Shown: positions 1-7,823, numbered from the stretch's first letter. The stretch is 19,080 nucleotides of DNA from Clostridia bacterium (GCA_017501345.1 JAFVXC010000018.1:1-19080), one strand, 5' to 3'. Notes: generated from the sequence alone by a model not told the origin. Numbers and translations: made by a program.

Positions 1-1
1 T

Positions 2-970
2 GCAAATACCGTGGACATTTATATGGACTGCCCCTCGAGGGAGCGTGCGGGTTGGCTGTGCGACAGCTTCTTCACCTCCCGCGTAGAGAAGCTCCTCACG
101 GGAAGATCGGCAGTAGAGCTCGACTTCCTTGAGGCGTTCATCCTTCGCGATACCTTCCCCACGATCCCCGACAAGATGCTCCCGATGTGTTATCCGAGCG
201 ACCACAAGAAGGGCGAATTCATTCCGAACTGGGCGATGTGGTACGTTCTCGAGCTTCGGGAATACCTCAATCGCACGGGCGACCGCGCCTTCATCGACCG
301 CGCGCGGCACACCGTTCTGCGCCTTACGGAATGGTTCGCGCCCTTTGAAAACGAGGACGGTCTTCTTGAAAAGCTGGATGGCTGGGTCTTTGTCGAGTGG
401 TCGATGGCAAATAAGCTCGTGCAGGACGTTTCCTATGCGTCGAATATGCTTTACGCATCCTTCCTCGATGCCGTTGGGGAGCTGTACGGTCTCCCTGAAA
501 TAACCGTGAAAGCAGAAAGGATCCGCGACGTCATCCGAAAAACTGCTATATTCAACGGTTACTTCTGCGACAACGCGGTGCGCGACGAAGACGGCAAGCT
601 CGTTCTGTCGGGTGAATGCACCGAGGCGTGCCAGTATTATGCCTTTTTCACAGGTGTCGCGACACCCGAAAGCCACCCTGAGCTGTGGGAAACGCTTGTA
701 AACGACTTCGGCTTTGATCGCCGCACGACGAAAAAGCATCCCGAGATCCACTTTGCAAACGCCTTCATCGGCAACTATCTCCGCCTCGAGCTTCTCGCGC
801 GCTACGGCTACACTGATATGCTCGAAAGGAACATTCGCGACTACTTCACCTATATGGCGGAGCAGACGGGAACGCTCTGGGAATATGAGCAGGACAACAA
901 GAGCTGTAACCACGGCTTTGCGTCCCACGTGCTGTACTGGATGGATCTGCTCGGATACATCGAGCGGTAA
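2..970 (+). CDS. Alpha-L-rhamnosidase-like glycoside hydrolase (GH78-type), 5' end cut by window edge
   Basis: The reading frame is open from base 2 (A-N-T-V-D-I-Y-M-D-C-P) with no credible start, so this is the C-terminal ~322 residues of a longer protein. The motif DCPSRERAGW near the start is the GH78 rhamnosidase signature (family form DCPxRxERxGW, whose Glu is the general acid). Near the end, TLWEYEQDNKSCNHGFASH matches the family's WE...NH segment, which carries the second catalytic carboxylate. The many Trp/Tyr residues in between suit an (alpha/alpha)6-barrel. Known role of the family: release of terminal L-rhamnose from glycosides or polysaccharides. The gene stops right after the barrel, without the C-terminal beta-domain usual in GH78. 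An annotator might call it only 'six-hairpin glycosidase'. Substrate and cellular location cannot be judged because the N-terminus is missing. Confidence 0.8.
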   Translation, partial: ANTVDIYMDCPSRERAGWLCDSFFTSRVEKLLTGRSAVELDFLEAFILRDTFPTIPDKMLPMCYPSDHKKGEFIPNWAMWYVLELREYLNRTGDRAFIDRARHTVLRLTEWFAPFENEDGLLEKLDGWVFVEWSMANKLVQDVSYASNMLYASFLDAVGELYGLPEITVKAERIRDVIRKTAIFNGYFCDNAVRDEDGKLVLSGECTEACQYYAFFTGVATPESHPELWETLVNDFGFDRRTTKKHPEIHFANAFIGNYLRLELLARYGYTDMLERNIRDYFTYMAEQTGTLWEYEQDNKSCNHGFASHVLYWMDLLGYIER

Positions 971-998
971 GAAATACGCTTCATTACTACACAAATAA

Positions 999-1042
999 GG
1001 GGTGAATCAAGCGCAAGGTACGTTTGATCCACCCCGTTTTTT
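999..1042. terminator. Shared hairpin terminator between convergent genes
   Basis: GGGGTGaATCAAgCG at 999-1013 pairs with CGTTTGATCCACCCC at 1021-1035 (two non-Watson-Crick positions, 7-nt loop) and is followed by TTTTTT at 1037-1042. This is a good intrinsic terminator for the + strand rhamnosidase gene. On the - strand the same hairpin follows the stop codon of the membrane-protein gene and leads into CCTTATTTGT, a weaker U-rich tail, so it may work in both directions. Confidence 0.8.
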
Positions 1043-2156
1043 ATTCGGGAGTTCTCCGCTCGGGACTGAGCTCGGATGCCGAGAGTCTTAAGAATACGGC
1101 AACGGCAGGACCAACAAGGATCCCAACAAAGCCGAAAAGCTTCAGTCCTGCGTAAAGGGAAACGAGGGCAACAAGCGGATGCAGCCCGAAGCTCTCGCCG
1201 ATGAGACGCGGCTCGACGATCTGTCGCACGACCGTGATTACGCCCCAAAGAATGAGGAGACCGATCGCACCGCGAAAATCCCGCACGAGGAAAAGCACCC
1301 CCGCCCACGGAAGCAGTACGCTTCCCACCCCGAGGACGGGCAGGATATCGAGTGCGGAAACGAGGAGCGCAAGCAGGAAGGCATACCGCCGCCCAAGCAG
1401 CGTCAGTCCGAGGAGGAGCTCGGTAAAGGTCAGAAGAAAGAGCAGGAAATAGACGCGCAGATAGCGGTAAAGAAGCGCCGACAGCCGACGCTGAAGTCCG
1501 GCCGTGCGATTTGCGATCGCCTTCGGGAGAAGCCTATGGATCCCACCCGCGATACGCTCTCCGTCCACGCAGAAATAAAAGGATGAGATCAGAAAAACGA
1601 GCAGAAAAAGCAATGCCTCGGGAGTACCCGCGATCGCCCTTCCGACGAGCGTCGGAATCTTCGACGTTACCCGCGTCACGGCATCCTTCACAAAATCACT
1701 TACAAGCGTTCCTACGTCCCCGACGATCGTCTCGAGCCCTTCTACTCCGTCAAGCGCAGATAGAAACGGAATTTTATTGCCGATTTCCGAGAAATAATCA
1801 ACCGTCTGTTGAATTATTTGCCCGAGCCGCTCGGGATCCGATGCCCAAAATTGAAAAAGTCCCTCGATCTCCCGAAAAAGTCGGTTGAGCGAAAACACGA
1901 TCACTCCGACAAGCAATGCGAGTGCCAAAAGGAGCAGTAGCACCGACGCAAGCTTTTTCGGCATCCGTGTGGTACTTGAAAGCCCCTCAGCAAGCGGAGC
2001 GATCAAAAGCGAAAGCACCCACGCAAAAAGGAAGGGCAGCAGAACGCGCACACCGTACCGCATCAAGATCCATAATGCCAAGAGTGCCGCAGAAACCGAG
2101 ACCGTTACTGCGGCGTATTTTTTCCAGTCGATCGGGCGGGAGGTCTCCGAATTCAT
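1041..2156 (-). CDS. AI-2E family / YtvI-like polytopic membrane protein, last gene of the spoIIA operon
   Basis: 371 residues with about seven or eight hydrophobic segments: a pair near residues 12-55, one near 66-90, then near 190-212, 235-285, 290-312 and 325-362. A long amphipathic stretch (about 95-185) lies between the third and fourth. This layout and the C-terminal run VEPRLIGESFGLHPL followed by GLKLFGFVGILVGP are characteristic of the AI-2E transporter / UPF0118 family (PF01594), which includes the sporulation protein YtvI. The family is proposed to export small molecules or ions; the substrate here is unknown. The start codon overlaps the sigF stop (ATGA, 2153-2156), so translation is probably coupled to sigF. 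That placement suggests a sporulation role, by inference. It ends just before the shared terminator at 999-1042. Confidence 0.85.
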   Translation of the reverse strand: MNSETSRPIDWKKYAAVTVSVSAALLALWILMRYGVRVLLPFLFAWVLSLLIAPLAEGLSSTTRMPKKLASVLLLLLALALLVGVIVFSLNRLFREIEGLFQFWASDPERLGQIIQQTVDYFSEIGNKIPFLSALDGVEGLETIVGDVGTLVSDFVKDAVTRVTSKIPTLVGRAIAGTPEALLFLLVFLISSFYFCVDGERIAGGIHRLLPKAIANRTAGLQRRLSALLYRYLRVYFLLFLLTFTELLLGLTLLGRRYAFLLALLVSALDILPVLGVGSVLLPWAGVLFLVRDFRGAIGLLILWGVITVVRQIVEPRLIGESFGLHPLVALVSLYAGLKLFGFVGILVGPAVAVFLRLSASELSPERRTPE

Positions 2157-2917
2157 TCACCGACCAGCTCCTTTCTCAACCGAATGATGATTTTCTTCTC
2201 TTCCCTTGAGATTTTCACTTGGTTTAACCCAAGACGCGCGGCAGTTTCCTGCTGTGTGCACCCTCTGTAATACCTGAGAAGTATGATCCTTCGGTGCAGA
2301 TCTCCGAGACGCGCGATGGCTTGTCCAAGTGCGATCTTGTCTTCAATCCTCAAGAGCTCATCTGCGCTGTCCTCGTCGGGCAGGCGGCTTTCAAGTGTCA
2401 GGCTCTCCTCCTTTTCTCCCCCGGACAGGGGATCGGAGAAGGAGGACACGGGCATTGACGCATCCAGCGCCTCCGCCGCCTCCTCGGGACTCACACCGCA
2501 CAGCGCGGCAAGCTCGGAGATCCCGGGCTCTCGTCCCTCACTTTGCACGATGCGACCTCGCTCACGAAGGATCATCGCACCGAGCCGCTTATAACCACGA
2601 CCGACACGGATCAGTCCGTCGTCCCTGAGATGCCGACGGATCTCTCCGACGATCAGCGGCACCGCATAGGTCGAAAAGGCTGTGCCGCGCGAAAGATCGA
2701 AGCTCCGGATCGCCTTGACCATTCCGATCATACCGATCTGCACAAGATCCTCCTCGTCGGTCCCTCGTCCGACAAAACGATGCGCGATCTTCCGAACAAG
2801 TCCGCTGTTCTCTTCTACAAGCCGCTCCAGCGCCTCATCTGCCTCCGCTTGCACCGTGCTCTGCGCCTGACAGAGAAGCTCTCTGTTCCGTTCGAGGCTG
2901 TAAGAGGGCTCACTCAT
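2153..2917 (-). CDS. sigF: RNA polymerase sporulation sigma factor SigmaF
   Basis: 254 residues, essentially the length of Bacillus subtilis SigmaF. Region 2 is clear near residues 35-100: EDLVQIGMIGMVKAIRSFD and the GTAFSTYAVPLIVGEIRRHLRD stretch, which melts the -10 element. A region-3 segment follows (about 115-150), then region 4 near 195-250 with a helix-turn-helix in TQQETAARLGLNQVKISREEKKI. Known role: the first compartment-specific sigma factor of sporulation, active in the forespore and held inactive by SpoIIAB. Gene order behind spoIIAA and spoIIAB is the conserved one and fixes the identity as SigmaF rather than SigmaB or SigmaG. The start overlaps the spoIIAB end by 8 bp, and its stop overlaps the next gene's ATG, so the operon is translated as a coupled series. 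Confidence 0.95.
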   Translation of the reverse strand: MSEPSYSLERNRELLCQAQSTVQAEADEALERLVEENSGLVRKIAHRFVGRGTDEEDLVQIGMIGMVKAIRSFDLSRGTAFSTYAVPLIVGEIRRHLRDDGLIRVGRGYKRLGAMILRERGRIVQSEGREPGISELAALCGVSPEEAAEALDASMPVSSFSDPLSGGEKEESLTLESRLPDEDSADELLRIEDKIALGQAIARLGDLHRRIILLRYYRGCTQQETAARLGLNQVKISREEKKIIIRLRKELVGE

Positions 2918-3392
2918 TCCGTTTCCGACCGTTCATCGTCTTATACATCTGAACGACGGTTCCCTGTCCCGGCTTCGATTTGACCTTGACCTTGTCCATA
3001 AAGCTTTCCATAACCGTAAATCCCATTCCGCTCCGTTCTCCTTTCGCGTCGGTGGTATAGAGCGGCTGCCGCGCAACAGATACGTCCTCGATCCCACAGC
3101 CCTTGTCTCGGATCAGAATGCGCACGGTGTTCCCCGCGCAGATCGCCGCCTCTATGTAGATCTCCCCGACCGTATCGCGATAGGCGTGGACGATACAATT
3201 CGTCACCGCCTCCGAGACCGCACACTTTACGTCAGCGATCTCGGGCGCACTCGGGTCAAGCTGCGCGCAAAATGCGGCAACAACCGCTCGTGCAAAGCCC
3301 TCGTTGCAGGAAAGCGAGGGGACACGAAGCTTCATAATATTAGAAACGCTCTCCGAAAGACCGTTTTTATTTTTACTTCCCTTCATTCGCAT
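2910..3392 (-). CDS. spoIIAB: Anti-sigma F factor / serine kinase SpoIIAB
   Basis: GHKL-type ATPase fold: N-box near residue 70 (SEAVTNCIVHAY), G1 box IRDKGCGIEDV, and the lid/G2 segment ARQPLYTTDAKGERSGMGFTVM, all close to B. subtilis SpoIIAB. Known role: binds SigmaF and keeps it inactive, and phosphorylates SpoIIAA on serine; unphosphorylated SpoIIAA displaces it. The start at 3392 has a good ribosome site (GGAAGGAG, about 10 nt upstream of a second in-frame ATG at 3386) and overlaps the spoIIAA end by 20 bp. The residue that lines up with the Bacillus start is Met20 (ATG at 3335, MKLRVPSL), so a 141-residue product is a real alternative. If 3392 is used, the first 19 residues (rich in Lys, Asn and Ser) are an extension. 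Confidence 0.95.
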   Translation of the reverse strand: MRMKGSKNKNGLSESVSNIMKLRVPSLSCNEGFARAVVAAFCAQLDPSAPEIADVKCAVSEAVTNCIVHAYRDTVGEIYIEAAICAGNTVRILIRDKGCGIEDVSVARQPLYTTDAKGERSGMGFTVMESFMDKVKVKSKPGQGTVVQMYKTMNGRKRNE

Positions 3393-3741
3393 GATTCGAT
3401 TTCTCCTTCCCCTCTTCCTCGTACACGATCCGTATCATTCGTTCAAGCCCTGAAAGGCGTACGATCCGCAGAACCTTCTCAGTCGGATTTCGCAGAACCG
3501 CCTCCCCCGAAAGCTCTCGCATCAAGGCGATCCGCCCCATAATCAGCCCAAGCCCCGAGCTATCCATAAATTCGATCCCCGATAGATCGAGAACAGTCGT
3601 TTTTGGACGGACGCGACAGATCTCCCTGTCGATCGTTTCGCGCACCGCCGCCGCCGCGTGGTGGTCGATCTCTCCTGTGAGATGCACCGTGAGCGTGTCT
3701 CCCGACCAAAAAAGATCGGTCGTACAGGTGGTTCGTATCAT
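3373..3741 (-). CDS. spoIIAA: Anti-anti-sigma F factor SpoIIAA
   Basis: 122-residue STAS-domain protein. The conserved segment LDLSGIEFMDSSGLGLIMGR places the phosphorylation-site serine at residue 61 (Asp60-Ser61-Ser62-Gly63), equivalent to Ser58 of B. subtilis SpoIIAA; TGEIDHH at 22-28 is also conserved. Known role: when dephosphorylated by SpoIIE it binds SpoIIAB and frees SigmaF. The ATG at 3741 is chosen because AAGGAAGGAG lies about 5 nt upstream and homology begins there. The frame stays open back to 3867, but those 42 residues (basic, no homology) are most likely untranslated. It is the first gene of the operon. The last residues (EEGKEKSNHANEGK) are a charged tail. I could not find a convincing sigma-H or sigma-A promoter in 3742-3930. 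Confidence 0.93.
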   Translation of the reverse strand: MIRTTCTTDLFWSGDTLTVHLTGEIDHHAAAAVRETIDREICRVRPKTTVLDLSGIEFMDSSGLGLIMGRIALMRELSGEAVLRNPTEKVLRIVRLSGLERMIRIVYEEEGKEKSNHANEGK

Positions 3742-3937
3742 AATTCTCCTTCCTTTCCTTTGCGCGGTAGACACACCACGCCTCTTTCCTGTCTTTTTTA
3801 CTGCCCTTATACCTCTAAAGTTTACCACAACCGATATGCAAAGTTTGCCGAAGAAGGTCGCCTTCAAAAAATTTTTACAGCAAATAGGCTTTCGTTATTA
3901 TCTCAAAAAAACAGTCCTCATTTTCTGCAGGAAGCTA

Positions 3938-3966
3938 TTGACAAAGGTCGAATAAACGAGTACAAT
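3938..3966 (+). promoter_or_regulatory. Sigma-A promoter of the phosphatase gene
   Basis: TTGACA at 3938-3943, a 17-bp spacer, then TACAAT at 3961-3966: consensus -35 and one mismatch in -10. The expected start point near 3973 gives a leader of about 50 nt before the ATG at 4025. The rest of the intergenic space (3742-3937) holds the AT-rich upstream region of the divergent spoIIA operon, with no further feature I can support. Confidence 0.85.
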
Positions 3967-4024
3967 AATCTTATGAAAACGATTGCCCGCGCGTTATGCT
4001 CGTTTTAAGAAAGGAATCGTATAT

Positions 4025-5887
4025 ATGAAGAAAGCGAAAACCAACCTGCGCGTCCGCGCGCTTGCCCTTTCCCTTGTTTTCCTTCTCCTCCTCTCGCTTT
4101 TATCCGGCTGTAAGGGCGGTGGCACGGATCCATCGACGAATCCCCCCGAAAGCACCGCGCCCGAGACCGAGCCCGTACTGCTGAATCTGATCCAAGACGG
4201 TTCAACCGAGTATAAGATCATATGTGCAGAGAACGCCTCCGAGGAGATCCAAGCGAGAACGCTCGCACTCCACAGCGAGCTGCTCTCGCGCACAGGCGTA
4301 AGCTTTGGTATCTCAACCGATTTCTACAATCATTATAAGGACACTCTCCCCGAAAAGGCATGCGAGATCCTGATCGGCGACACCAACCGCGCAGAATCCG
4401 CCGAAATGAAGGCCCTCATCGGCGAGCGCGAATTCGTCATTGCGGAAAAGAACGACCGCATCGTGATCCTCGGCGGAAGCGAAGAGAAAACACTTGAGGC
4501 GGTCGATTACTTCCTCGAGAATTATCTGACCGAGGACAAAAACATCGCCATTATGCAGGGCTCGCAGTACCTTGACGACTTCCGTTATCACCTCGGTACG
4601 ATCACGATAGACGGCGTGAGCCTCGCGAAATATACCGTCGTCATCCCGAAAAACGCAAAAACGCTCTTCCCGTACTACGCCGCCCTGAATCTGATTGATT
4701 ACCTCCGGCTTGAAGCGGGCATCACCCTGCCGCTCGTTTACGACGACACCCCCGAAACCGATTACGAGATCGTGATCGGTCTGACCACCCGCAAAGAAAG
4801 CCTGTCCGCTGAAAATGCACGTCCGAACAGCGACCAATACATCCTGAAAAAGGTCGGCACCTCGGTCTATATGTATGGCAAATCCTATATGGTCGGCGGT
4901 GCGGTTTCCGAATTCGTCAATTCCTACCTCAAGCCCGAGGCGGGTGCTGAGATGATCGACATTGTCGGTCTGCCTGAGTCGAATCTCACGAGAACCTTTA
5001 CCTTCCCGAAGAAGGCAACGAGTGCGATCCTCCTGATCGGAGACGGAATGGGGCAAAAGCACATTGATTCCACCTACAGTAAGCGCAGTGATACCTTCCT
5101 TGCAGAGTATCTCGAAAACGTCGGGACCTGCACGACCTTCCCCTACGGCGGAAGCGCGACCTCGACGGGGTACACCGATTCCGCCGCCTCTGCAACCGCA
5201 CTTGCAACCGGATACAAAACAAAAAACAATTACCTCGGCGTTGATCACAACAACAAAACGCTCAAGAACGTCCGCGAGCTCGCCTCCGAGATGGGCGCAA
5301 AGACCGCAGTCCTGACCTCCGACGTCATCACGGGTGCAACGCCTGCGGGCTTCCTCTGTCACCACAACTCACGAAAGGCAACCGATACACTGCAACAGCA
5401 GATCAACCAGCTCAGACGTAAGGACAAAAATCTGCTGTATTCCTCCAGCGTGAACAAAGATAAGGATCAGCTTCTCCCCGAAACGCGCGAGATCCTTTAC
5501 ACGCTCGCAAACGAGGGAGAGACCTACTTCGCTATGATCGAGGAGGCATACATCGACAAGGAATCGCACAACAACGACATCGATGATATGCAGACCTGCG
5601 TTCTGCGCTATAATGACGTCATTGGCTACTGCATACAGTTTATAATGCTCCATCCCGAGACAGCGCTCGTAGTCACCGCCGACCACGAATGCGGCGGTCT
5701 CACACTGAATAGCGACGGCTCCTTCTCCTACACCGGTGAGAGCCACACGAACGCTAAGGTTCCCGTTTTCTCGATCGGCCCCGGCACAGATATATTTAAG
5801 GGCGTCACGGTCGACAACACAGACATCGGAAAGTTCCTCGGCTCGATCTACACCGACAAGTATTTCGGCGATCCCTCGCTTGATTAA
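4025..5887 (+). CDS. Secreted lipoprotein alkaline phosphatase with two N-terminal glucuronidase-N-like domains
   Basis: 620 residues from the ATG at 4025, which has AAAGGA 9 nt upstream; 14 further upstream codons are open but would spoil the signal peptide. A type II signal with lipobox LLSGC (Cys29) predicts a membrane-anchored extracellular lipoprotein. A short Pro/Thr/Glu linker follows. Residues ~55-185 and ~195-320 look like two copies of one alpha/beta domain (EYKIICAENASEEIQARTLA... EILIGDTNR; KYTVVIPKNAKTLFPYYAAL... EIVIGLTTR) that resembles domains found before bacterial glycosidases. The C-terminal part is a PhoA-type phosphatase (PF00245): IGDGMG (Asp340), nucleophile in TDSAASATALATG (Ser386), TADHECGG (Asp553, His554) and SHTNAKVP (His574), all metal or catalytic positions of the family. 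Expected activity: phosphomonoester hydrolysis at the cell surface. The domain combination is unusual, and the actual substrate is unknown. Confidence 0.88.
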   Translation: MKKAKTNLRVRALALSLVFLLLLSLLSGCKGGGTDPSTNPPESTAPETEPVLLNLIQDGSTEYKIICAENASEEIQARTLALHSELLSRTGVSFGISTDFYNHYKDTLPEKACEILIGDTNRAESAEMKALIGEREFVIAEKNDRIVILGGSEEKTLEAVDYFLENYLTEDKNIAIMQGSQYLDDFRYHLGTITIDGVSLAKYTVVIPKNAKTLFPYYAALNLIDYLRLEAGITLPLVYDDTPETDYEIVIGLTTRKESLSAENARPNSDQYILKKVGTSVYMYGKSYMVGGAVSEFVNSYLKPEAGAEMIDIVGLPESNLTRTFTFPKKATSAILLIGDGMGQKHIDSTYSKRSDTFLAEYLENVGTCTTFPYGGSATSTGYTDSAASATALATGYKTKNNYLGVDHNNKTLKNVRELASEMGAKTAVLTSDVITGATPAGFLCHHNSRKATDTLQQQINQLRRKDKNLLYSSSVNKDKDQLLPETREILYTLANEGETYFAMIEEAYIDKESHNNDIDDMQTCVLRYNDVIGYCIQFIMLHPETALVVTADHECGGLTLNSDGSFSYTGESHTNAKVPVFSIGPGTDIFKGVTVDNTDIGKFLGSIYTDKYFGDPSLD

Positions 5888-5889
5888 AT

Positions 5890-6475
5890 CCAAAGTCATA
5901 ACCACCGGCTAAGCCGGTGGCTTGCTCAACCCTATAAGGGCATGTTACCGGCGGGGCTGAAAGCCCACCGAAAAATCTGCCAACCGCAAGCGGACTCAAG
6001 CTACCGCTAAAGCGGTTGGCTTACTTTTTGCTTGCGCGTACGGCTCACCCGTAAACGGGTCAACGAGTTCTTTTATACTCATTTGTTCGTACACCAAATC
6101 CTCTTGTAATTGGTTCCTTATGTATTCTGCAATTGCCTTTTTGTTCTTTCCATATGTATATGGTCTATGCAAGCTTCTGCTTCTATTATCTCTACTCCTT
6201 TCCATTCACACAACTTTCTTATTATCTGTCCTATATCGCCTTTTATTTTTCCGTAGATTACTTGCCTACGATATTTCGGTGCAAATACAATGTGATACTT
6301 GCAATTCCATGTTGTATGTGCTATACTATTTGTGTCAATTTTCATAATTGACCTCCTTCTATGTTTATTTTACTTGCGGTTGGCTAGACCCGCTTGTATT
6401 ATACCGTAGAAGGTGTTTTTTGTTCAACGGCAAAAGCCTCTTCTGAACCACCCGCTTAGCGGGTGGTTTTCGGGA
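5890..6475 (-). mobile_element. Degenerate IS200/IS605-family insertion sequence
   Basis: A single-transposase IS200/IS605 type element in - orientation, bounded by hairpins instead of inverted repeats, as expected for this family. Lower-coordinate end: 8-bp stem CCACCGGC/GCCGGTGG at 5902-5920, a second imperfect hairpin at 5949-5970, and GCCAACCGC (5979-5987) pairing with GCGGTTGGC (6012-6020). Higher-coordinate end: a perfect 10-bp stem AACCACCCGC/GCGGGTGGTT with loop TTA at 6446-6468, and another copy of GCGGTTGGC at 6376-6384. Exact ends cannot be fixed without an empty-site comparison. It starts within a few bases of the phosphatase stop codon and ends about 10 bp before the glyA terminator. 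No tnpB accessory gene is present, and the transposase is broken, so the element is probably dead by itself. Confidence 0.8.
5996..6345 (-). pseudogene. tnpA: Broken Y1 (HUH) transposase tnpA of IS200/IS605
   Basis: The gene starts at 6345 (GGAGGT ribosome site 5 nt upstream) with a typical TnpA N-terminus, KYHIVFAPKYRRQVIYG, and reaches the metal-binding motif HIH (in ACIDHIHM) near 6151. It then changes frame: the first frame stops at 6118, whereas the C-terminal part, GKNKKAIAEYIRNQLQEDL and VDPFTGEP, is in another frame ending at 5996. YIRNQ carries the catalytic tyrosine and its paired glutamine. In intact relatives about 60 residues separate the HUH motif from this tyrosine; here only about 10 codons remain. 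So an internal deletion of roughly 150 bp, not a multiple of three, destroyed the gene while sparing both active-site motifs. Confidence 0.85.
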
Positions 6476-6485
6476 ACAAAACAGA

Positions 6486-6514
6486 GAGGGGCTGAGTCAT
6501 TGACTCAGCCCCTC
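6486..6514 (-). terminator. glyA terminator
   Basis: GAGGGGCTGAGTCA and TGACTCAGCCCCTC form a near-perfect 14-bp inverted repeat around one base. On the - strand it lies just after the glyA stop and is followed by TCTGTTTTGTT. It is a strong hairpin with a moderately U-rich tail, and it sits between the IS relic and glyA. Confidence 0.8.
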
Positions 6515-6527
6515 CGACTTACTTTTA

Positions 6528-7721
6528 TTACAGGTTCATTCCCTTGATGATCTCATCGATCTTATGTGCCGCTCTCTTAAAGTCCTCTGCGGTGTAGCCC
6601 TTCGTGGTCATTGCCGCAGTACCGATACGGAGACCGCTTGCCTCCTTCGGCGAGCGCTTCTCGTTCGGAACGCAGTTCTTGTTCGCGGTGATACCGTGGC
6701 GGTCAAGCTCCTCCTGAAGCATCTTACCCGTGAGGTTCGGGTGCGTCTTGGAGAAGTCGAGCAGGAAGAGGTGGTTATCGGTTCCGCCCGTAACGACGTC
6801 GTAGCCCATCGCGAGGAACTCGTCGCACATTGCCTTGCAGTTCTTCACAACGTTTGCGGCATACTCAGCGAATGCAGGCTCACAAGCCTCCTCCGCGGCG
6901 ACCGCCTTACCTGCGATCACGTGCATCAGCGAGCCGCCCTGCGAGCAGGGGAATACCGCGCTGTCTACCTTCTTTGCAAGCTCGGGGCGGCAGAAGATGA
7001 GGCCGCCGCGCGGACCGCGCAGAGTCTTATGCGTCGTCGTGGTGATGATATCGGCAAGCCCGAAGGGCGAGGGATGCGCACCGCCTGCGACAAGACCCGC
7101 GATGTGCGCCATATCGACCATAAAGTAGGGGTGGCAGGTCTTCGACGAATCGATGATCTTACGGATGCGGTCGAATTCGATCACACGCGCGTATGCCGAT
7201 GCGCCCGCGAGAACGAGGTCGGGCTTATACTCCTCTACCTTTTTCTCAAGATCGTCGTAGTCAATGTAGCCGTTTTCGGTCACACCGTAGAATACCATAT
7301 TGAACATCTTACCGCTGAAGTTGACCGACGAGCCGTGGGTGAGGTGACCGCCGTTGTCAAGCGACATCGAAAGAATGGTCGCACCGGGCTTCAGAACGCT
7401 CATATATGCGGAAAAATTCGCCTGCGAGCCTGCGTGAGGCTGAACGTTGACGTGGTAATCGGTCTTAAAGACCTCCTGCCATTTATCACAGCAGTACTGC
7501 TCAAGCTCATCGTAATTCTCACATCCGCCGTAATATCTGCCGCGGTTACCCGTACGCTCAAGATCGGGATAGCCCTCGGTGTATTTATTGGTGAGGATCG
7601 AACCGACAGCGCGTCTTACGTTTTCGCTGACGAAGTTCTCGGAAGCGATCAGCTCGATCGTCTCGTTCTGTCTTTTCTCCTCTTTTGCGATGATCTCAAA
7701 AACCTTACTGCAATTGCTCAT
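6528..7721 (-). CDS. glyA: Serine hydroxymethyltransferase
   Basis: 397 residues, somewhat shorter than the usual ~415. A PLP-dependent fold type I enzyme: ELIASENF near residue 25, the TNKYTEGYP and RYYGG segments near 45-65, NVQPHSGS-like NVQPHAGSQAN near 95, the Asp-His pair in VDMAHIAGLV near 205, and the PLP-binding lysine in TTTTHKTLRGPRGG (Lys232). Reaction: serine + tetrahydrofolate to glycine + 5,10-methylene-tetrahydrofolate, cytosolic, the main source of one-carbon units. The start at 7721 has AAAGGAG 7 nt upstream. It is monocistronic, with its own promoter (7795-7823) and terminator (6486-6514). The antisense frame in codon register is open almost throughout, meaning TTA, CTA and TCA codons are absent from nearly the whole gene, in keeping with high expression. 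Confidence 0.97.
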   Translation of the reverse strand: MSNCSKVFEIIAKEEKRQNETIELIASENFVSENVRRAVGSILTNKYTEGYPDLERTGNRGRYYGGCENYDELEQYCCDKWQEVFKTDYHVNVQPHAGSQANFSAYMSVLKPGATILSMSLDNGGHLTHGSSVNFSGKMFNMVFYGVTENGYIDYDDLEKKVEEYKPDLVLAGASAYARVIEFDRIRKIIDSSKTCHPYFMVDMAHIAGLVAGGAHPSPFGLADIITTTTHKTLRGPRGGLIFCRPELAKKVDSAVFPCSQGGSLMHVIAGKAVAAEEACEPAFAEYAANVVKNCKAMCDEFLAMGYDVVTGGTDNHLFLLDFSKTHPNLTGKMLQEELDRHGITANKNCVPNEKRSPKEASGLRIGTAAMTTKGYTAEDFKRAAHKIDEIIKGMNL

Positions 7722-7794
7722 TTGTTTTCTCCTTTTGACTTTGTGGGATACTGCGGTTCATCGCTTTCCTGCGAAAAAACCAAATATATATACT

Positions 7795-7823
7795 ATTTTA
7801 CCGCAAAACAAGCATTTTGTCAA
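7795..7823 (-). promoter_or_regulatory. Sigma-A promoter of glyA
   Basis: On the - strand: TTGACA (7818-7823), a 17-bp spacer, TAAAAT (7795-7800). The leader to the ATG at 7721 is about 65-70 nt; I see no riboswitch-like structure in it. Confidence 0.85.

Noticed and set aside
3742..3867. Upstream extension of the spoIIAA frame (42 codons)
   Set aside because: Homology and a strong ribosome site both point to the ATG at 3741.
3946..3952. Possible Spo0A box (GGTCGAA) in the divergent space before spoIIAA
   Set aside because: One mismatch to a 7-bp consensus and inside the phosphatase promoter spacer; too weak without comparative data.
6120..6351. + strand hydrophobic small frames in the IS relic
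   Set aside because: Antisense of the tnpA remnant in an AT-rich region; no ribosome site and no context.
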